DNA from: Mesorhizobium sp. M1B.F.Ca.ET.045.04.1.1 | GTDB lineage: Bacteria; Pseudomonadota; Alphaproteobacteria; Rhizobiales; Rhizobiaceae | DNA: 64,000 nucleotides | Assembly: GCF_003952465.1 (NCBI RefSeq) | Contig: NZ_CP034448.1 | Span: 806,001 to 870,000 of the forward strand | Direction: 5' to 3' | Part shown: one piece after another, positions 55,518-64,000 of the stretch | Layout of the letters: every line of letters starts with the position of its first letter | How positions within the stretch are numbered: the stretch's first letter is position 1 | Position numbers and translations under genes: made by a program | Notes under the pieces: model-generated | Seen by the model: the letters and a program-made list of their open reading frames with translations, nothing else | What the model was told of the DNA's origin: nothing | The model's database searches: none

Positions 55518-56216
55518 ATGACCGGACCAAAGACAACGCTCGGCAAGGTTTTGCTCGCCGGCGCGGCGCTTGCCGCAACTCTCGGCGCTGCTTCCGCACA
55601 GCCGCTCACCGTGGTCGAGCTGTTTACCAGCCAGGGCTGCTCGTCCTGCCCGCCGGCCAATGCCAACCTGATCAAGGTCAAGGACCAGCCGGGCGTTCTG
55701 GCGCTGTCCTTCAACGTCACCTATTGGGACTATCTCGGCTGGAAGGACACGTTCGGCCGGCAGGAGTTCACCCAGCGCCAGGTCAATTACGAGCCGCCGC
55801 TCGGCCATGACGGGCCGTTCACGCCGCAGGTGGTGGTGAACGGCAGCCACGATGCCGTAGGCGCCGCGCCGGGCGAGATCCAGAGCCTGATCAACAAGGG
55901 TGGCCGCACGCAGGGTCCGGAGCTTTCGCTCGGCAACGGCAAGGTCAGCATCGGCGCCGGCACGGCGCCGGGCGGCGGCGCCGACATCTGGCTGGTGCGC
56001 TATGACAAGGGCGTCATCGAGGTGCCGGTGTCGCGTGGCGAAAACACCGGCCGCACGCTGCCGCACGCCAATGTCGTGCATTCGCTGGAGAAGCTCGGCC
56101 GCTGGAACGGCAAGGCGGCGACGCTGCCGCTGCCCGCGGCCGGCGGCGGCCTCAGCACCGCCGTGCTGGTGCAGGCGCCGGACGGCGGGCCGATCCTGGC
56201 CGCGGCGGCGGACTGA
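55518..56216 (+). CDS. DUF1223 domain secreted protein (thioredoxin-like)
   Basis: The 232-residue protein has a signal peptide (cut near AASA-QP, residue 27) and the DUF1223 opening VVELFTSQGCSSCPPANANL, with a CxxC in a thioredoxin-like position, then YWDYLGWKDTFGRQEFTQRQ and TPQVVVNG. It is probably periplasmic. A redox role is suggested by the CSSC motif but not established for the family. Confidence 0.92.
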   Translation: MTGPKTTLGKVLLAGAALAATLGAASAQPLTVVELFTSQGCSSCPPANANLIKVKDQPGVLALSFNVTYWDYLGWKDTFGRQEFTQRQVNYEPPLGHDGPFTPQVVVNGSHDAVGAAPGEIQSLINKGGRTQGPELSLGNGKVSIGAGTAPGGGADIWLVRYDKGVIEVPVSRGENTGRTLPHANVVHSLEKLGRWNGKAATLPLPAAGGGLSTAVLVQAPDGGPILAAAAD

Positions 56217-56303
56217 TTTTCTTTCTCTCGCGCGGGGCCGCATGAGAGCGGCAACGCTTCACCAAGGCCCGCATCTTCGCGCGCCAAAACCAAGGAGACT
56301 ACC

Positions 56304-56600
56304 ATGACCAAATACCTGACCGCGCTCGCGCTTGCGCTCGCAACCACGGCCTTCGCCGCCGGCGCCCGCGCCGACGACGCGACCAATGCGATGAAGCCCG
56401 CCAACGCCATGGCCACCGACGCCATGAAGCCGGCTACGGACGCGATGAAGCCGGCCGATACGATGAAGCCCGACGCGATGGCGACACAAGCGATGAAACC
56501 CGCAACCGACGCGATGAAGCCGGCGGACGCCATGAAGCCGGTGACGGATGCGATGAAGCCGGCCGACGCGATGGCTCCGGCGGATACCACGGCTCAATAG
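56304..56600 (+). CDS. Secreted low-complexity protein with MKPA repeats
   Basis: The 98-residue protein has a signal peptide (to ARA-DD, residue 24). The mature part is built almost entirely from repeats of the form DAMKPA(T/D/N), about ten units. It resembles the small secreted 'pentapeptide MXKDX repeat' proteins, whose role (metal binding or stress) is unknown. AAGGAG precedes the ATG. Regular Met and Lys/Asp spacing could bind copper or act as a methionine sink next to the MsrA gene; this is speculative. Confidence 0.8.
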   Translation: MTKYLTALALALATTAFAAGARADDATNAMKPANAMATDAMKPATDAMKPADTMKPDAMATQAMKPATDAMKPADAMKPVTDAMKPADAMAPADTTAQ

Positions 56601-56616
56601 GTTGAGCTTGTGTGAC

Positions 56617-56745
56617 GCCCCCTCACCCAGCCTCCGCTTCGCTCGGCTGACCTCTCCCCAAGGGGAGAGGAGACTGTCGGCGCCGGCGCCAATCTCTTCT
56701 CCCCACCGGGGAGAAGGTGGCCCGAAGGGCCGGATGAGGGGGAGC
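56617..56745. repeat. Family C palindromic repeat, copy 2
   Basis: This is the reverse orientation of 28597-28732, running from CCCCTCACCCAGCCTCCGC to GGCCGGATGAGGGGG, with the two GGGGAGA hairpins. It lies between the MKPA-repeat gene and msrA. Confidence 0.85.
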
Positions 56746-56817
56746 GCCGCACGGCAAATTGAGAACCGCCTCAACGCTTCCATCGTATATACTGGAACCA
56801 AACCAAGGAGATCAGAC

Positions 56818-57558
56818 ATGAACGGCATCAAGACAAAGGCCGCGCGGCGATCGCCATTTTTCGCGCGCGGCGCGCTTGCGGCGCTGGTGCTGACGGCGGC
56901 AGCGGCCGCCTTCTGGCAAACGCCCGCACGCTCGGCGGAGGACGCGGTGGTGATCCCGCCGCCGGCTGTGGATGAAAAGGCGGCCGGCGGCACGGAGACG
57001 GCCATCTTCGCCGGCGGCTGCTTCTGGGGCGTGCAGGGCGTGTTCCAGCACGTCAAGGGCGTCAGCAAGGCGGTTTCCGGCTACACCGGCGGCAGCGCCG
57101 AAAACGCCGTCTACGAGACCGTCGGCACCGGCCTCACCGGGCACGCGGAATCGGTCGAGATCACCTACGATCCGTCGAAGGTGACCTATGGCCAGCTGTT
57201 GCAGGTCTATTTCTCGGTCGCGCACAATCCGACGCAGCTCAACTACCAGGGGCCGGACCAGGGCACGCAATACCGCTCGACGATCTTCGCCGAGAACGAC
57301 GATCAGAAGAAGGTCGCCGAGAGCTACATCGCCCAGCTCGACAAGGCCAAGGTGTTTTCGAAACCGATCGTGACGACGCTGGAGACCGGCAAGACCTTCT
57401 ATCCGGCCGAGAACTATCATCAGGATTTCCTGACGCTGAACCCGACCTACCCCTATATCGTCTACAACGACCTGCCGAAGATCGAGAATTTGAAGTCGCT
57501 GTTCCCACAGCTCTACAGCGAGAAGCCGGTGCTGGTGCAGGCGGGTAGCAAGAGCTGA
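56818..57558 (+). CDS. msrA: Exported peptide-methionine (S)-S-oxide reductase MsrA
   Basis: The 246-residue enzyme reduces methionine-S-sulfoxide in proteins. The catalytic Cys68 lies in GGCFWG, followed by YTGGSAENAVYE, TGHAESVEI and the ENYHQDF motif. An N-terminal extension of about 60 residues with RRSPF and a hydrophobic stretch forms a signal peptide (possibly Tat-type), placing the enzyme in the periplasm. The resolving cysteines normally near the C-terminus are not apparent. CAAGGAG precedes the ATG at 56818. Confidence 0.93.
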   Translation: MNGIKTKAARRSPFFARGALAALVLTAAAAAFWQTPARSAEDAVVIPPPAVDEKAAGGTETAIFAGGCFWGVQGVFQHVKGVSKAVSGYTGGSAENAVYETVGTGLTGHAESVEITYDPSKVTYGQLLQVYFSVAHNPTQLNYQGPDQGTQYRSTIFAENDDQKKVAESYIAQLDKAKVFSKPIVTTLETGKTFYPAENYHQDFLTLNPTYPYIVYNDLPKIENLKSLFPQLYSEKPVLVQAGSKS

Positions 57559-57577
57559 AGCATACGAAACGCGAAAC

Positions 57578-57745
57578 GCCGGCGGGACAGCACCCCCCTC
57601 TGCCCTGCCGGGCATCTCCCCCTCAAGGGGGAGATTGGCAGCTGCGGCGCCCGTCATCACTTTGCAGCGTAGGAGATTGGCGAAGCCGGCTGAGCGCTGA
57701 TCTCCCCCCTTGAGGGGGAGATGGCCGGCAGGCCAGAGGGGGGCG
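57578..57745. repeat. Family D palindromic repeat, copy 2
   Basis: The arms are GGACAGCACCCCCCTCTGCC and GGCCAGAGGGGGGC, with CATCTCCCCCTCAAGGGGGA inside. The centre carries the core module GCAGCGTAGGAGATTGGCGA at 57663-57682. It lies between convergent msrA and cydB. Confidence 0.88.
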
Positions 57746-57791
57746 CGACGGAGTGGGGCGTCTGCACTCTATGGCACCCCATGCCGCTCCC

Positions 57792-58796
57792 TCAATCATA
57801 CGTCAGATCCGTCGCCTTCCCCGCAAACACGCGGTAGGCGTAGAAGGAATAGAAGATGATGATCGGCAGCACGACGACGGTGCCGACCAGGATGAAGGCC
57901 AGGCTCTCCGGCGCCGAGGCGGCCTGCCAGATCGTCAGCCTGTCGGGCACGACATAAGGGTAGAACGACCAGGCGAGCCCGGCGAAGCCGAGCGCGAAGA
58001 TGGCGGCCAAGGTCAGGAACGGCCGCAACGCATGCCGGTCGTCGGGCTTCGGCAGATGGAAGGTCTGCCGCCACAGCCACAGGAACAGCAGCGCCGACAG
58101 GATCGGCAGCGGCGAGAGATAGAGGATCTCGGGCCAGAGGAACCATTTGTCGAAGATGCGCGGACTGGCAAAGGGCGTAGCCAAGGATACCGCCACCATG
58201 CCGAGCGCGGTCAGCACCAGCGTGGTGCGCAGCCAGCGCACGGCCTTACGCTGCAGATCGCCCTCGGTCTTGTAGATCAGCCAGGCGGAACCCATCGCGG
58301 CATAGGCGGCCGACAGGCAGAGGGCGACTAGGGCGCCGAAGGCCATGCCGCCGAGGCCGACATCCAGGCCGAGCACATAGACGCCCAGCATGTAACCCTG
58401 CGCCAGCGAGGCGGTTGCGGAGCCCAGAAAGAAGATGCGGTTCCAGCGGTGCTTCCTGCCGGCCGGCACCTTGGCGCGGAAATCGAAGGCGACGCCGCGC
58501 AGGATCAGGCCCACCAGCAGCAGGAAGACCGGCAAATAGAGCGCGGTGAGGATGGTGCCATGGGCCATCGGGAAGGCGACCAGCAAAAGCCCGACCGCCA
58601 GCACCAGCCATGTCTCGTTGGCGTCCCAGAAGGGGCCGATCGCCGCGATCATCGTATCCTGCTCGGCATCTTCGGCGCCTGCGAACAGGATGCCGATGCC
58701 GAGGTCGAAGCCGTCGAGGATGACGTAGATCAGGATGGCGAGGCCCATCAGGCCGGCGAAGATCAGCGGCAGCGCGGTTGGCCAGTCGAAGGTCAT
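57792..58796 (-). CDS. cydB: Cytochrome bd ubiquinol oxidase subunit II
   Basis: The 334-residue membrane subunit has about eight helices and the family motifs ILDGFDLGIG and GPFWDANETWLV near residues 26-65. With CydA it forms a cyanide-tolerant, high-affinity quinol oxidase for low oxygen. It follows cydA but is separated from it by 362 bases holding a family E repeat. No cydX-like small gene is evident downstream. Confidence 0.96.
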   Translation of the reverse strand: MTFDWPTALPLIFAGLMGLAILIYVILDGFDLGIGILFAGAEDAEQDTMIAAIGPFWDANETWLVLAVGLLLVAFPMAHGTILTALYLPVFLLLVGLILRGVAFDFRAKVPAGRKHRWNRIFFLGSATASLAQGYMLGVYVLGLDVGLGGMAFGALVALCLSAAYAAMGSAWLIYKTEGDLQRKAVRWLRTTLVLTALGMVAVSLATPFASPRIFDKWFLWPEILYLSPLPILSALLFLWLWRQTFHLPKPDDRHALRPFLTLAAIFALGFAGLAWSFYPYVVPDRLTIWQAASAPESLAFILVGTVVVLPIIIFYSFYAYRVFAGKATDLTYD

Positions 58797-58887
58797 TTTA
58801 TTCTCCCCACTCGCCAGAGCCGTTCAATCTCGACGTGATCGGACGGGATTCTGTCTCCAAGTCATTCGCTTCTGACCAATCGCCGAA

Positions 58888-59076
58888 GCCGGCGCCGCCC
58901 CTCATCCCCCTGCCGGGACCTTCTCCCCGTATAGTGACGGGGAGAAGGGGGATGGCCGCCGCCTCGGCGCCTTTCTTGCAGCGCTGAAGATTGGCGAAAC
59001 CGGCGATGAGAGCGCCCCTCTCCCCGTCACTATACGGGGAGAGGATGCCGGCAGGCAGGTGAGGGGCAGCGCCGGC
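58888..59076. repeat. Family E palindromic repeat, copy 1 (between cydA and cydB)
   Basis: The hairpins CTTCTCCCCGTATAGTGACGG/CTCCCCGTCACTATACGGGG lie in a mirrored pair around the core module TTGCAGCGCTGAAGATTGGC (58976-58995). The ends CCCCTCATCCCCCTGCCGG and CCGGCAGGCAGGTGAGGGGC complete it. A second copy is at 62614-62801. The insertion splits the usual cydAB spacing. Confidence 0.88.
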
Positions 59077-59158
59077 GTCCGGCTGGAGTGCCCAAACAAG
59101 CCGAAGCGATCGCCGATCTCTTTGTTCTGGCATGGTACTATCTCCGCAAATCGGACAA

Positions 59159-60520
59159 TCACTCCCCGGCGGCCTGCTGTGAAAGGGCCGCGTTCATGGC
59201 GCCCGGCAACGGCGAGGTGTCGCCATCCTTCGCCGCTTTCAGCGCCAGGTGCACCAGCACGCCGAGGTAGGCGATCAAAAGCAGCACATAGAGGATGAGG
59301 TAGACGGCCAAGGTCAGCGCGACATGGCTGCCGGCGACCGGGCCGACTGCGTCCGCCGTTTTCAGAACGCCGGTGACCAGCCAGGGCTGGCGGCCGATCT
59401 CGGTCGTGTACCAGCCGGCGAGCGTCGCCAGCCAGCCGGACAGCGCCATCGGCACCATGATGAAGGCCAGCGGCTTCGGCAGGCCGTGGCGGCGCTTGAG
59501 GAAATAAGCAGCCGACCAGGAGACGACCAGCATCAGGATGCCGGTGCCGACCATGATGCGGAAACCCCAGAACACCGGGAAGACCGGCGGATGGTTGCCC
59601 GGATAGTCGTTGAGGCCGGGCACGACGCCGCTCACGCTATGGCGCAGCACCAGGCTGGCGCCATCGGGAACGGCGAGCTCGAATTTGTTCTCCTTGGCCG
59701 CCTCGTCGGGCAGCGCGAACAGCACCAGCGGCACGTTGGGGCCGGTGTTCCAGTTGGCTTCCATGGCGGCGATCTTCTGCGGCTGGTGCGCGAGCGTGTT
59801 CAAGCCGTGCTGGTCGCCGGCGAAGATCTGGATCGGGATCAGGATGGCGGCGGTGAAGACGCCGGTGCGCAGCGCCTTCCACATCGATTCCGAGCGGTCG
59901 CCGTAAAGATAGCGCAGCGCCGACAGGCCGGCGATCAGGAAGGAGACCGTGAGCCCGGAGGCCAGCAGCATGTGGACTAGCCGATAAGGCATGGACGGAT
60001 TGAAGATCACCGCCCACCAGTCGAGCGCATGCGCCTTGCCGTCGCGCATCTCGAAGCCGGCCGGCGTCTGCATCCAGGAGTTCAGCGCAATGATCCAGAA
60101 GGCCGAAACCGTCGTGCCGCCCGCCACCAGCACGGTCGCCAATGTGTGGATGCGGTTGGAGACGCGGCGGAAGCCGAACAGCATGATGCCGAGGAAGGCC
60201 GCCTCGAGGAAGAAGGCGGTGAGCACCTCATAGGCGAGCAGCGGTCCGGCGATGTTGCCGACCGTCTCCATATAGCCCGGCCAGTTGGTGCCGAACTGGA
60301 AGCTCATGGTGACGCCCGACACCACACCCATGGCGAAGGATAGCGCGAATATTTTCACCCAGGTGAAATAAGCGCGCATCCAGGCGGAGTCGCCGGTGGC
60401 GTTGTAGCGGAGCTTGAAGAAGAGAAGCACCCAGCCAAGTGCAATGGTGATCGCCGGAAACAGGATATGGAACGAAATATTCGCGCCGAACTGAATGCGC
60501 GACAGAACGAGCGGGTCCAT
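59159..60520 (-). CDS. cydA: Cytochrome bd ubiquinol oxidase subunit I
   Basis: The 453-residue subunit carries hemes b558, b595 and d. It has the LSRIQFGANISFHILFPAIT opening with the heme-ligand His, GDQHG with the quinol-site residues, GWYTTEIGRQPW and a short Q loop, which places it in the CIO-type (CioA-like) group. GGAG lies before the ATG at 60520. A sigma-70-like promoter is upstream. Confidence 0.96.
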   Translation of the reverse strand: MDPLVLSRIQFGANISFHILFPAITIALGWVLLFFKLRYNATGDSAWMRAYFTWVKIFALSFAMGVVSGVTMSFQFGTNWPGYMETVGNIAGPLLAYEVLTAFFLEAAFLGIMLFGFRRVSNRIHTLATVLVAGGTTVSAFWIIALNSWMQTPAGFEMRDGKAHALDWWAVIFNPSMPYRLVHMLLASGLTVSFLIAGLSALRYLYGDRSESMWKALRTGVFTAAILIPIQIFAGDQHGLNTLAHQPQKIAAMEANWNTGPNVPLVLFALPDEAAKENKFELAVPDGASLVLRHSVSGVVPGLNDYPGNHPPVFPVFWGFRIMVGTGILMLVVSWSAAYFLKRRHGLPKPLAFIMVPMALSGWLATLAGWYTTEIGRQPWLVTGVLKTADAVGPVAGSHVALTLAVYLILYVLLLIAYLGVLVHLALKAAKDGDTSPLPGAMNAALSQQAAGE

Positions 60521-60549
60521 GCTGGGCTCCGGCTGCAATTTATGCTTGA

Positions 60550-60578
60550 AGGATAGGCCGCAAGCACGCGCCGGTCAA
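60550..60578 (-). promoter_or_regulatory. Promoter of cydA
   Basis: On the minus strand TTGACC (complement of 60573-60578) and TATCCT (complement of 60550-60555) are separated by 17 bases, giving a start near 60543, about 23 bases before the cydA ATG. An inverted pair CCGTCAC/GTGACGG lies upstream at 60628-60655 and could bind a regulator. No FNR/FixK-type TTGAT-N4-ATCAA box is visible. Confidence 0.55.
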
Positions 60579-60667
60579 AGCGGCGCGGCGTCACGCGAGG
60601 CGCGTTGTCGCAGCAGTTCGACAGGAACCGTCACCCGTGCGGGAAGCCGTGACGGAGAACGACTGTC

Positions 60668-60770
60668 TAAAGCGCGTCGCGCTGAAACGGATTCAGGCGA
60701 CGCGCTTTAAGCCTTTGTCTTGATGCATGTCGTTATCCCAAAACCGCTGCGCACTTTGGGCGACATGCAT
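60668..60770. repeat. Family G palindromic repeat, copy 2
   Basis: This is the reverse orientation of 3703-3800: AAAGCGCGTCGC/GCGACGCGCTTT hairpin followed by ATGCATGTCG/CGACATGCAT. It lies in the divergent region between cydA and the ABC exporter. Confidence 0.8.
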
Positions 60771-60864
60771 TGAATTGTCAGGAGCGGCATTGACTTCCTG
60801 CCTCGCGCACCGACATTCAGCGCAATAAAAATCCAAAGCACCCTTTCAGCAGCCGTTTTCAGCC

Positions 60865-61791
60865 ATGCCATCAATCATTTCGATATCCGGTGTCACCAAG
60901 ACCTATGCCACCGGCTTCAAGGCGCTGAAGGAAATCAACCTCGATATCGAGCGCGGCGAGATTTTTGCGCTGCTCGGGCCGAACGGCGCCGGCAAGACGA
61001 CGCTGATCTCGATCGTCTGCGGCATCGTCAACCGATCCTCGGGCAGCGTCACCGTCGACGGCCACGATATCGGCAAGAACTACCGCGCCGCGCGCAGCCT
61101 GATCGGGCTGGTGCCGCAGGAGCTCACCATCGACGCCTTCGAGACGGTATGGGCGACGGTCAACTACAGCCGCGGCCTGTTCGGCAAGGCGCCGAACAAG
61201 GAGTTCGTCGAGAAGGTGCTGCGCGATCTCTCGCTGTGGGACAAGAAGGACGCCAAGGCGATCACGCTTTCCGGCGGCATGAAGCGCCGGCTGATGATCG
61301 CCAAGGCGCTGTCGCATGAGCCGCGCGTTCTGTTCCTCGACGAGCCGACGGCCGGCGTCGACGTTGAGCTGCGCCAGGACATGTGGGCGATGGTGCGGCG
61401 GCTGCGCGAGGATGGCGTCACCATCATCCTGACCACGCATTACATCGAAGAGGCCGAGGCGATGGCCGACCGCGTCGGCGTCATCAATCGCGGCGAGATC
61501 ATCCTGGTCGAAGGCAAGGCCGAGCTGATGCGCAAGCTCGGCCGCAAGCAGATGACGATGGAGCTGCGGGCGCCGCTCAAGGCCATCCCCGATGGCCTTG
61601 AGCGCTATCCGCTGGAGCTGTCACCGGACGGTGAGCAGCTCACCTACACCTATGACAACCAGAGCGACCGGCCGGGCGTCGCCTCGCTGATCCGCGATCT
61701 CGAGGCCGCCGGCATCCAGTTCCGCGATCTCGACACCAAGAACAGCACGCTGGAAGAGATCTTCGTCAATCTTCTGAGGCAAGAGCCATGA
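60865..61791 (+). CDS. ABC transporter ATP-binding protein (YadG-like)
   Basis: The 308-residue ATPase has Walker [10 protein letters not shown] at 38-46, signature LSGGMKRR, Walker [13 protein letters not shown] and the H-loop [11 protein letters not shown]. The C-terminal extension of about 90 residues is usual for ABC-2 type exporters such as YadG. It overlaps the permease by 4 bases. The exported substrate is unknown. Confidence 0.94.
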   Translation: MPSIISISGVTKTYATGFKALKEINLDIERGEIFALLGPNGAGKTTLISIVCGIVNRSSGSVTVDGHDIGKNYRAARSLIGLVPQELTIDAFETVWATVNYSRGLFGKAPNKEFVEKVLRDLSLWDKKDAKAITLSGGMKRRLMIAKALSHEPRVLFLDEPTAGVDVELRQDMWAMVRRLREDGVTIILTTHYIEEAEAMADRVGVINRGEIILVEGKAELMRKLGRKQMTMELRAPLKAIPDGLERYPLELSPDGEQLTYTYDNQSDRPGVASLIRDLEAAGIQFRDLDTKNSTLEEIFVNLLRQEP

Positions 61792-62567
61792 ACCTGCGCG
61801 CGACCATGAATCTTCGTGCGGTCTGGGCGATCTACCGGGTCGAGATGGCGCGCGCGTTCCGCACGGTGCTGCAGAGCATCATCTCGCCGGTCATCTCGAC
61901 GTCGCTTTATTTCGTCGTCTTCGGCTCGGCGATCGGCTCGCGCATCACCGAGATCGACGGCATCAGCTACGGCGCCTTCATCGTGCCGGGGCTGATGATG
62001 CTGTCGCTTTTGACGCAGTCGATCTCGAACGCCTCCTTCGCCATCTATTTCCCGAAATTCGTCGGCTCGATCTACGAGCTTTTGTCGGCGCCGGTCTCCT
62101 ATCTGGAGATCATCCTCGCCTATGTCGGGGGTGCTGCGACCAAATCGATCATGCTCGGCCTGATAATCCTGGCGACGGCGTCGCTGTTCGTGCCGCTCAG
62201 AATCGAGCACCCGTTCTGGATGATCGCCTTCCTGGTGCTGACGGCGGTGACCTTCAGCCTGTTCGGTTTCATCATCGGCATCTGGGCCAAGACCTTCGAG
62301 CAGCTGCAGCTGGTGCCGCTCCTGATCGTCACGCCGCTCACCTTCCTCGGCGGCAGCTTCTATTCGATCCATATGCTGCCCGGCATCTGGAAGACGATCA
62401 CGCTGTTCAACCCGGTCGTCTACCTGATCAGCGGCTTCCGCTGGAGCTTCTACGGCAAGGCGGACGTCTCGGTCGGCGTCAGCCTCGGCATGACGCTGGT
62501 GTTCTTGGCCGTCTGCATCGCGATCGTGGCGTGGATCTTCAGGACGGGATATCGGTTGAGGAATTGA
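61788..62567 (+). CDS. ABC-2 type transporter permease (YadH-like)
   Basis: The 259-residue membrane protein has six helices of the ABC-2 type and the conserved [20 protein letters not shown] near residue 185. The ATG overlaps the stop of the ATPase gene (61788-61791). An alternative start is the Met six codons later. It forms an exporter with the upstream ATPase. Confidence 0.94.
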   Translation: MNLRATMNLRAVWAIYRVEMARAFRTVLQSIISPVISTSLYFVVFGSAIGSRITEIDGISYGAFIVPGLMMLSLLTQSISNASFAIYFPKFVGSIYELLSAPVSYLEIILAYVGGAATKSIMLGLIILATASLFVPLRIEHPFWMIAFLVLTAVTFSLFGFIIGIWAKTFEQLQLVPLLIVTPLTFLGGSFYSIHMLPGIWKTITLFNPVVYLISGFRWSFYGKADVSVGVSLGMTLVFLAVCIAIVAWIFRTGYRLRN

Positions 62568-62613
62568 ACGGGACGGCCGAGGTCTCTGTCAGATTATTTC
62601 AGTTTTCAAGCGT

Positions 62614-62801
62614 CGGCGCTGCCCCTCACCTGCCTGCCGGCATCCTCTCCCCGTATAGTGACGGGGAGAGGGGCGCTCCCGTCCGCGGTTTCGCCAATCG
62701 CGAGCATTGCAGGAAAAGCGCCAAGGTCGCGGCCAGCCCCTTCTCCCCGTCACTATATACGGGGAGAAGGTGCCGGCAGGCGGATGAGGGGCGGCGCCGA
62801 C
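62614..62801. repeat. Family E palindromic repeat, copy 2
   Basis: This copy has the same hairpins as 58888-59076 (CTCCCCGTATAGTGACGGGG and mirrored CCCCGTCACTATATACGGGG) and the core module in reverse (GGTTTCGCCAATCGCGAGC at about 62688). It fills the gap between the ABC permease and the convergent DUF2156 gene. Confidence 0.88.
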
Positions 62802-62828
62802 GCTCAATGCGATTGCCCGCCGGCCAAC

Positions 62829-63866
62829 TCAAATCGCCTTGATCAGCCGCAACAGCCCCAGCATCTCCATCAGAGTGCCTCTGCGGAAGGCGACGTAGGT
62901 CGGCTCCTCCAGCCCGTGGAAGCGGCGCTTGAAGGCGGCCTGGCCCTGCAGATTGAAGCGCGAGCGGTTGACCCAAGGCGACTCGTAGGCGCGCTGGAAG
63001 GCGCCGCGCCAGAAGCTCGATTCGGCAAAACCGCTCGGCGCGACATCGAGCAGTGGCGACAGGCCCAGCGTGACGACCGAAATGCCTTCCTCGCGAAAAC
63101 GGTCGACGGCGAATTTGGTCAGGCCGATCTCGGAATGCGGCGTGGCGTCGACATGCTTGCGCTTGAAGGCGGTGGTGTAGCCGATGACCTTGCCGTCGCT
63201 GAACAGCGGATCGAAATCGAGGATGGCGACGAGCTCACCCTCCGGACCGTGCAGGACGAAGCGGCGCATGTCGGCGCCGAGATGGTCGGCGAAGGGGCGG
63301 TTGAGGAAGCCCATCTCCCAGCGCTTGACGATGCGCTCGCCGCGCCAGTTCTCGGAAAGCCGCGAAACCTCGTCGAGGAGCATGTTTTTTCTGTCCTCGG
63401 CGAAGGTGAAGCCCTTCTTCGCCAGCCAGCGCTCGGAATAACGCACGGTTTCGTTGCGCTTGCCGGAAAAATCATGCGCCGGCAGCTGCAGCCTGGTGTC
63501 GACGCCCAGCCGGTTGACCTGGTAGCCGAGGCCGGCCAGCACCTTTGCGGTGGCGGCGCCGATCTGCACGAACCAGGGGCCGCCGGCGGCCTCGACGAAG
63601 CGCTTGATGTAGCCGGGCCGCTCCGACGGATCGACCACCGGATCGCCAAGCGCGAAATGGTGCTTCATCTTGCTGCCGAAGGCGATGTAGCCGTCGCCAT
63701 CGCTGAAATAGGACAGTTTTTGCTGCACGGCGGTCGAATAGGCGAGCGAGAAGTCGCCGTGCCGCCGAACCATCGCCAGGCGCTCGAGATGGGTCAGCTC
63801 GCGGCGCGGCACCTTGGGCGCCGCGCCTTCGAGAAACCTGTCGATATGTTTGCGCAGGGAGGGCAT
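62829..63866 (-). CDS. DUF2156 (phosphatidylglycerol lysyltransferase C-terminal domain) protein
   Basis: The 345-residue soluble protein has two GNAT-like folds as in the catalytic domain of MprF/LpiA, with YFSDGDGYIAFGSKM, FALGDPVVDPSERPGY and FNLQGQAAFKRRFHGLEEPTYVAF near the end. The membrane flippase domain of MprF is absent. It could aminoacylate a lipid or another acceptor, but this is unproven for stand-alone members. The start is uncertain: ATG 63866 is preceded by GGAAG; ATG 63905 adds 13 residues. Confidence 0.85.
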   Translation of the reverse strand: MPSLRKHIDRFLEGAAPKVPRRELTHLERLAMVRRHGDFSLAYSTAVQQKLSYFSDGDGYIAFGSKMKHHFALGDPVVDPSERPGYIKRFVEAAGGPWFVQIGAATAKVLAGLGYQVNRLGVDTRLQLPAHDFSGKRNETVRYSERWLAKKGFTFAEDRKNMLLDEVSRLSENWRGERIVKRWEMGFLNRPFADHLGADMRRFVLHGPEGELVAILDFDPLFSDGKVIGYTTAFKRKHVDATPHSEIGLTKFAVDRFREEGISVVTLGLSPLLDVAPSGFAESSFWRGAFQRAYESPWVNRSRFNLQGQAAFKRRFHGLEEPTYVAFRRGTLMEMLGLLRLIKAI

Positions 63867-63921
63867 GAGCTTCCGCGTGCCGATGAACACAGACCCGCAG
63901 CCCACGGGCTCGAATCAGTCG

Positions 63922-63956
63922 CCTTGGCGCGACCGATTGTCGGTCATGTCGCGCCA
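63922..63956. other. Inverted repeat upstream of the DUF2156 gene
   Basis: TGGCGCGACCGA and TCGGTC..TCGCGCCA form an interrupted inverted repeat. It could be a regulatory site of the DUF2156 gene or of a divergent gene starting past the window. The remaining bases to 64000 show nothing else I can support. Confidence 0.35.
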
Positions 63957-64000
63957 GCGCCATATAGGATGCTATCGGCCGCGAATGAAGAGGAAATGTC

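Noticed and set aside
54275..55720. Minus-strand frame of 481 codons opposite the TadG-like gene
   Set aside because: It runs through a family B repeat and has no domain. The plus-strand frame has a proper N-terminal signature and a credible length.
58798..59133. Small gene (cydX or other) between cydA and cydB
   Set aside because: The frame is the translation of a family E repeat. CydX-type sequence (a single helix starting MWYF) is not present.
60522..60700. FNR/FixK box in front of cydA
   Set aside because: No TTGAT-N4-ATCAA-like palindrome is visible. Only a CCGTCAC/GTGACGG pair of unknown meaning is present.

Overview
The window is a high-GC, gene-dense alphaproteobacterial chromosome segment, most likely from Mesorhizobium. 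The evidence is a 355-residue cyclic-nucleotide-gated channel at 33343-34410 that matches, as I remember it, the M. loti channel MloK1; a dnaK-dnaJ-pmtA order with a rhizobial-type phospholipid N-methyltransferase; rhizobial-style palindromic intergenic repeats; and a DUF6481 protein. There are no rRNA or tRNA genes, no CRISPR array and no recognisable transposase.

Layout. 1-3.5 kb: end of an inositol dehydrogenase-like gene, an SDR, then a class I DAHP synthase preceded by a leader peptide rich in Phe/Trp/Tyr codons and a terminator/antiterminator pair. 3.5-7 kb: LysE exporter, truA, a GNAT acetyltransferase, fmt and def. 7-16.8 kb: rmuC, a GFA protein, a CDF transporter, a guanidinium exporter behind a guanidine-II riboswitch, DUF6481, two luciferase-like oxidoreductases, an AI-2E family protein, an arylamine N-acetyltransferase and an inositol-monophosphatase family protein. 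16.8-23.8 kb: L,D-transpeptidase, dnaK with a heat-shock-type promoter, dnaJ, pmtA, FMN reductase, pyrF, DUF1330. 24-28.5 kb: an ATP-grasp protein and a translationally coupled sugar-acid operon (SDR, dgoK, dgoA, SMP-30 lactonase) of the De Ley-Doudoroff galactose type. 28.7-33.1 kb: GGDEF/EAL protein, GT2-GtrA pair, gshB.

33.3-39.4 kb: mloK1 and comM, separated by about 3 kb of accessory DNA (peroxiredoxin, methyltransferase, gene debris). The accessory DNA is flanked by a 326-bp direct repeat of the mloK1 3' end, and a 41-bp comM scrap lies at its left edge, so this looks like an old recombination scar. 39.5-45.5 kb: TetR/DUF308 operon with a clear operator, glcB, and a broken hydantoinase/oxoprolinase gene. 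45.8-49.8 kb: cupredoxin, CDGSH protein, DUF559 endonuclease lying between two halves of a palindromic repeat, a tandemly duplicated secreted protein, and two membrane proteins. 49.8-52.0 kb: an AT-richer island with a DUF1508 protein and an unrecognised 477-residue protein ending in a probable PD-(D/E)XK nuclease domain. 52-64 kb: lepA, a TadG-like protein, DUF1223, an MKPA-repeat secreted protein, exported MsrA, cydAB, a YadG/YadH-type ABC exporter and a DUF2156 protein.

A large share of the intergenic space is taken by at least seven families of palindromic repeats (called A-G here). Several unrelated families carry the same roughly 30-nt internal module. The strongest regulatory findings are the aromatic attenuator before the DAHP synthase and the guanidine-II riboswitch. 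The most plausible undescribed protein is the 477-residue nuclease-like protein in the low-GC island.
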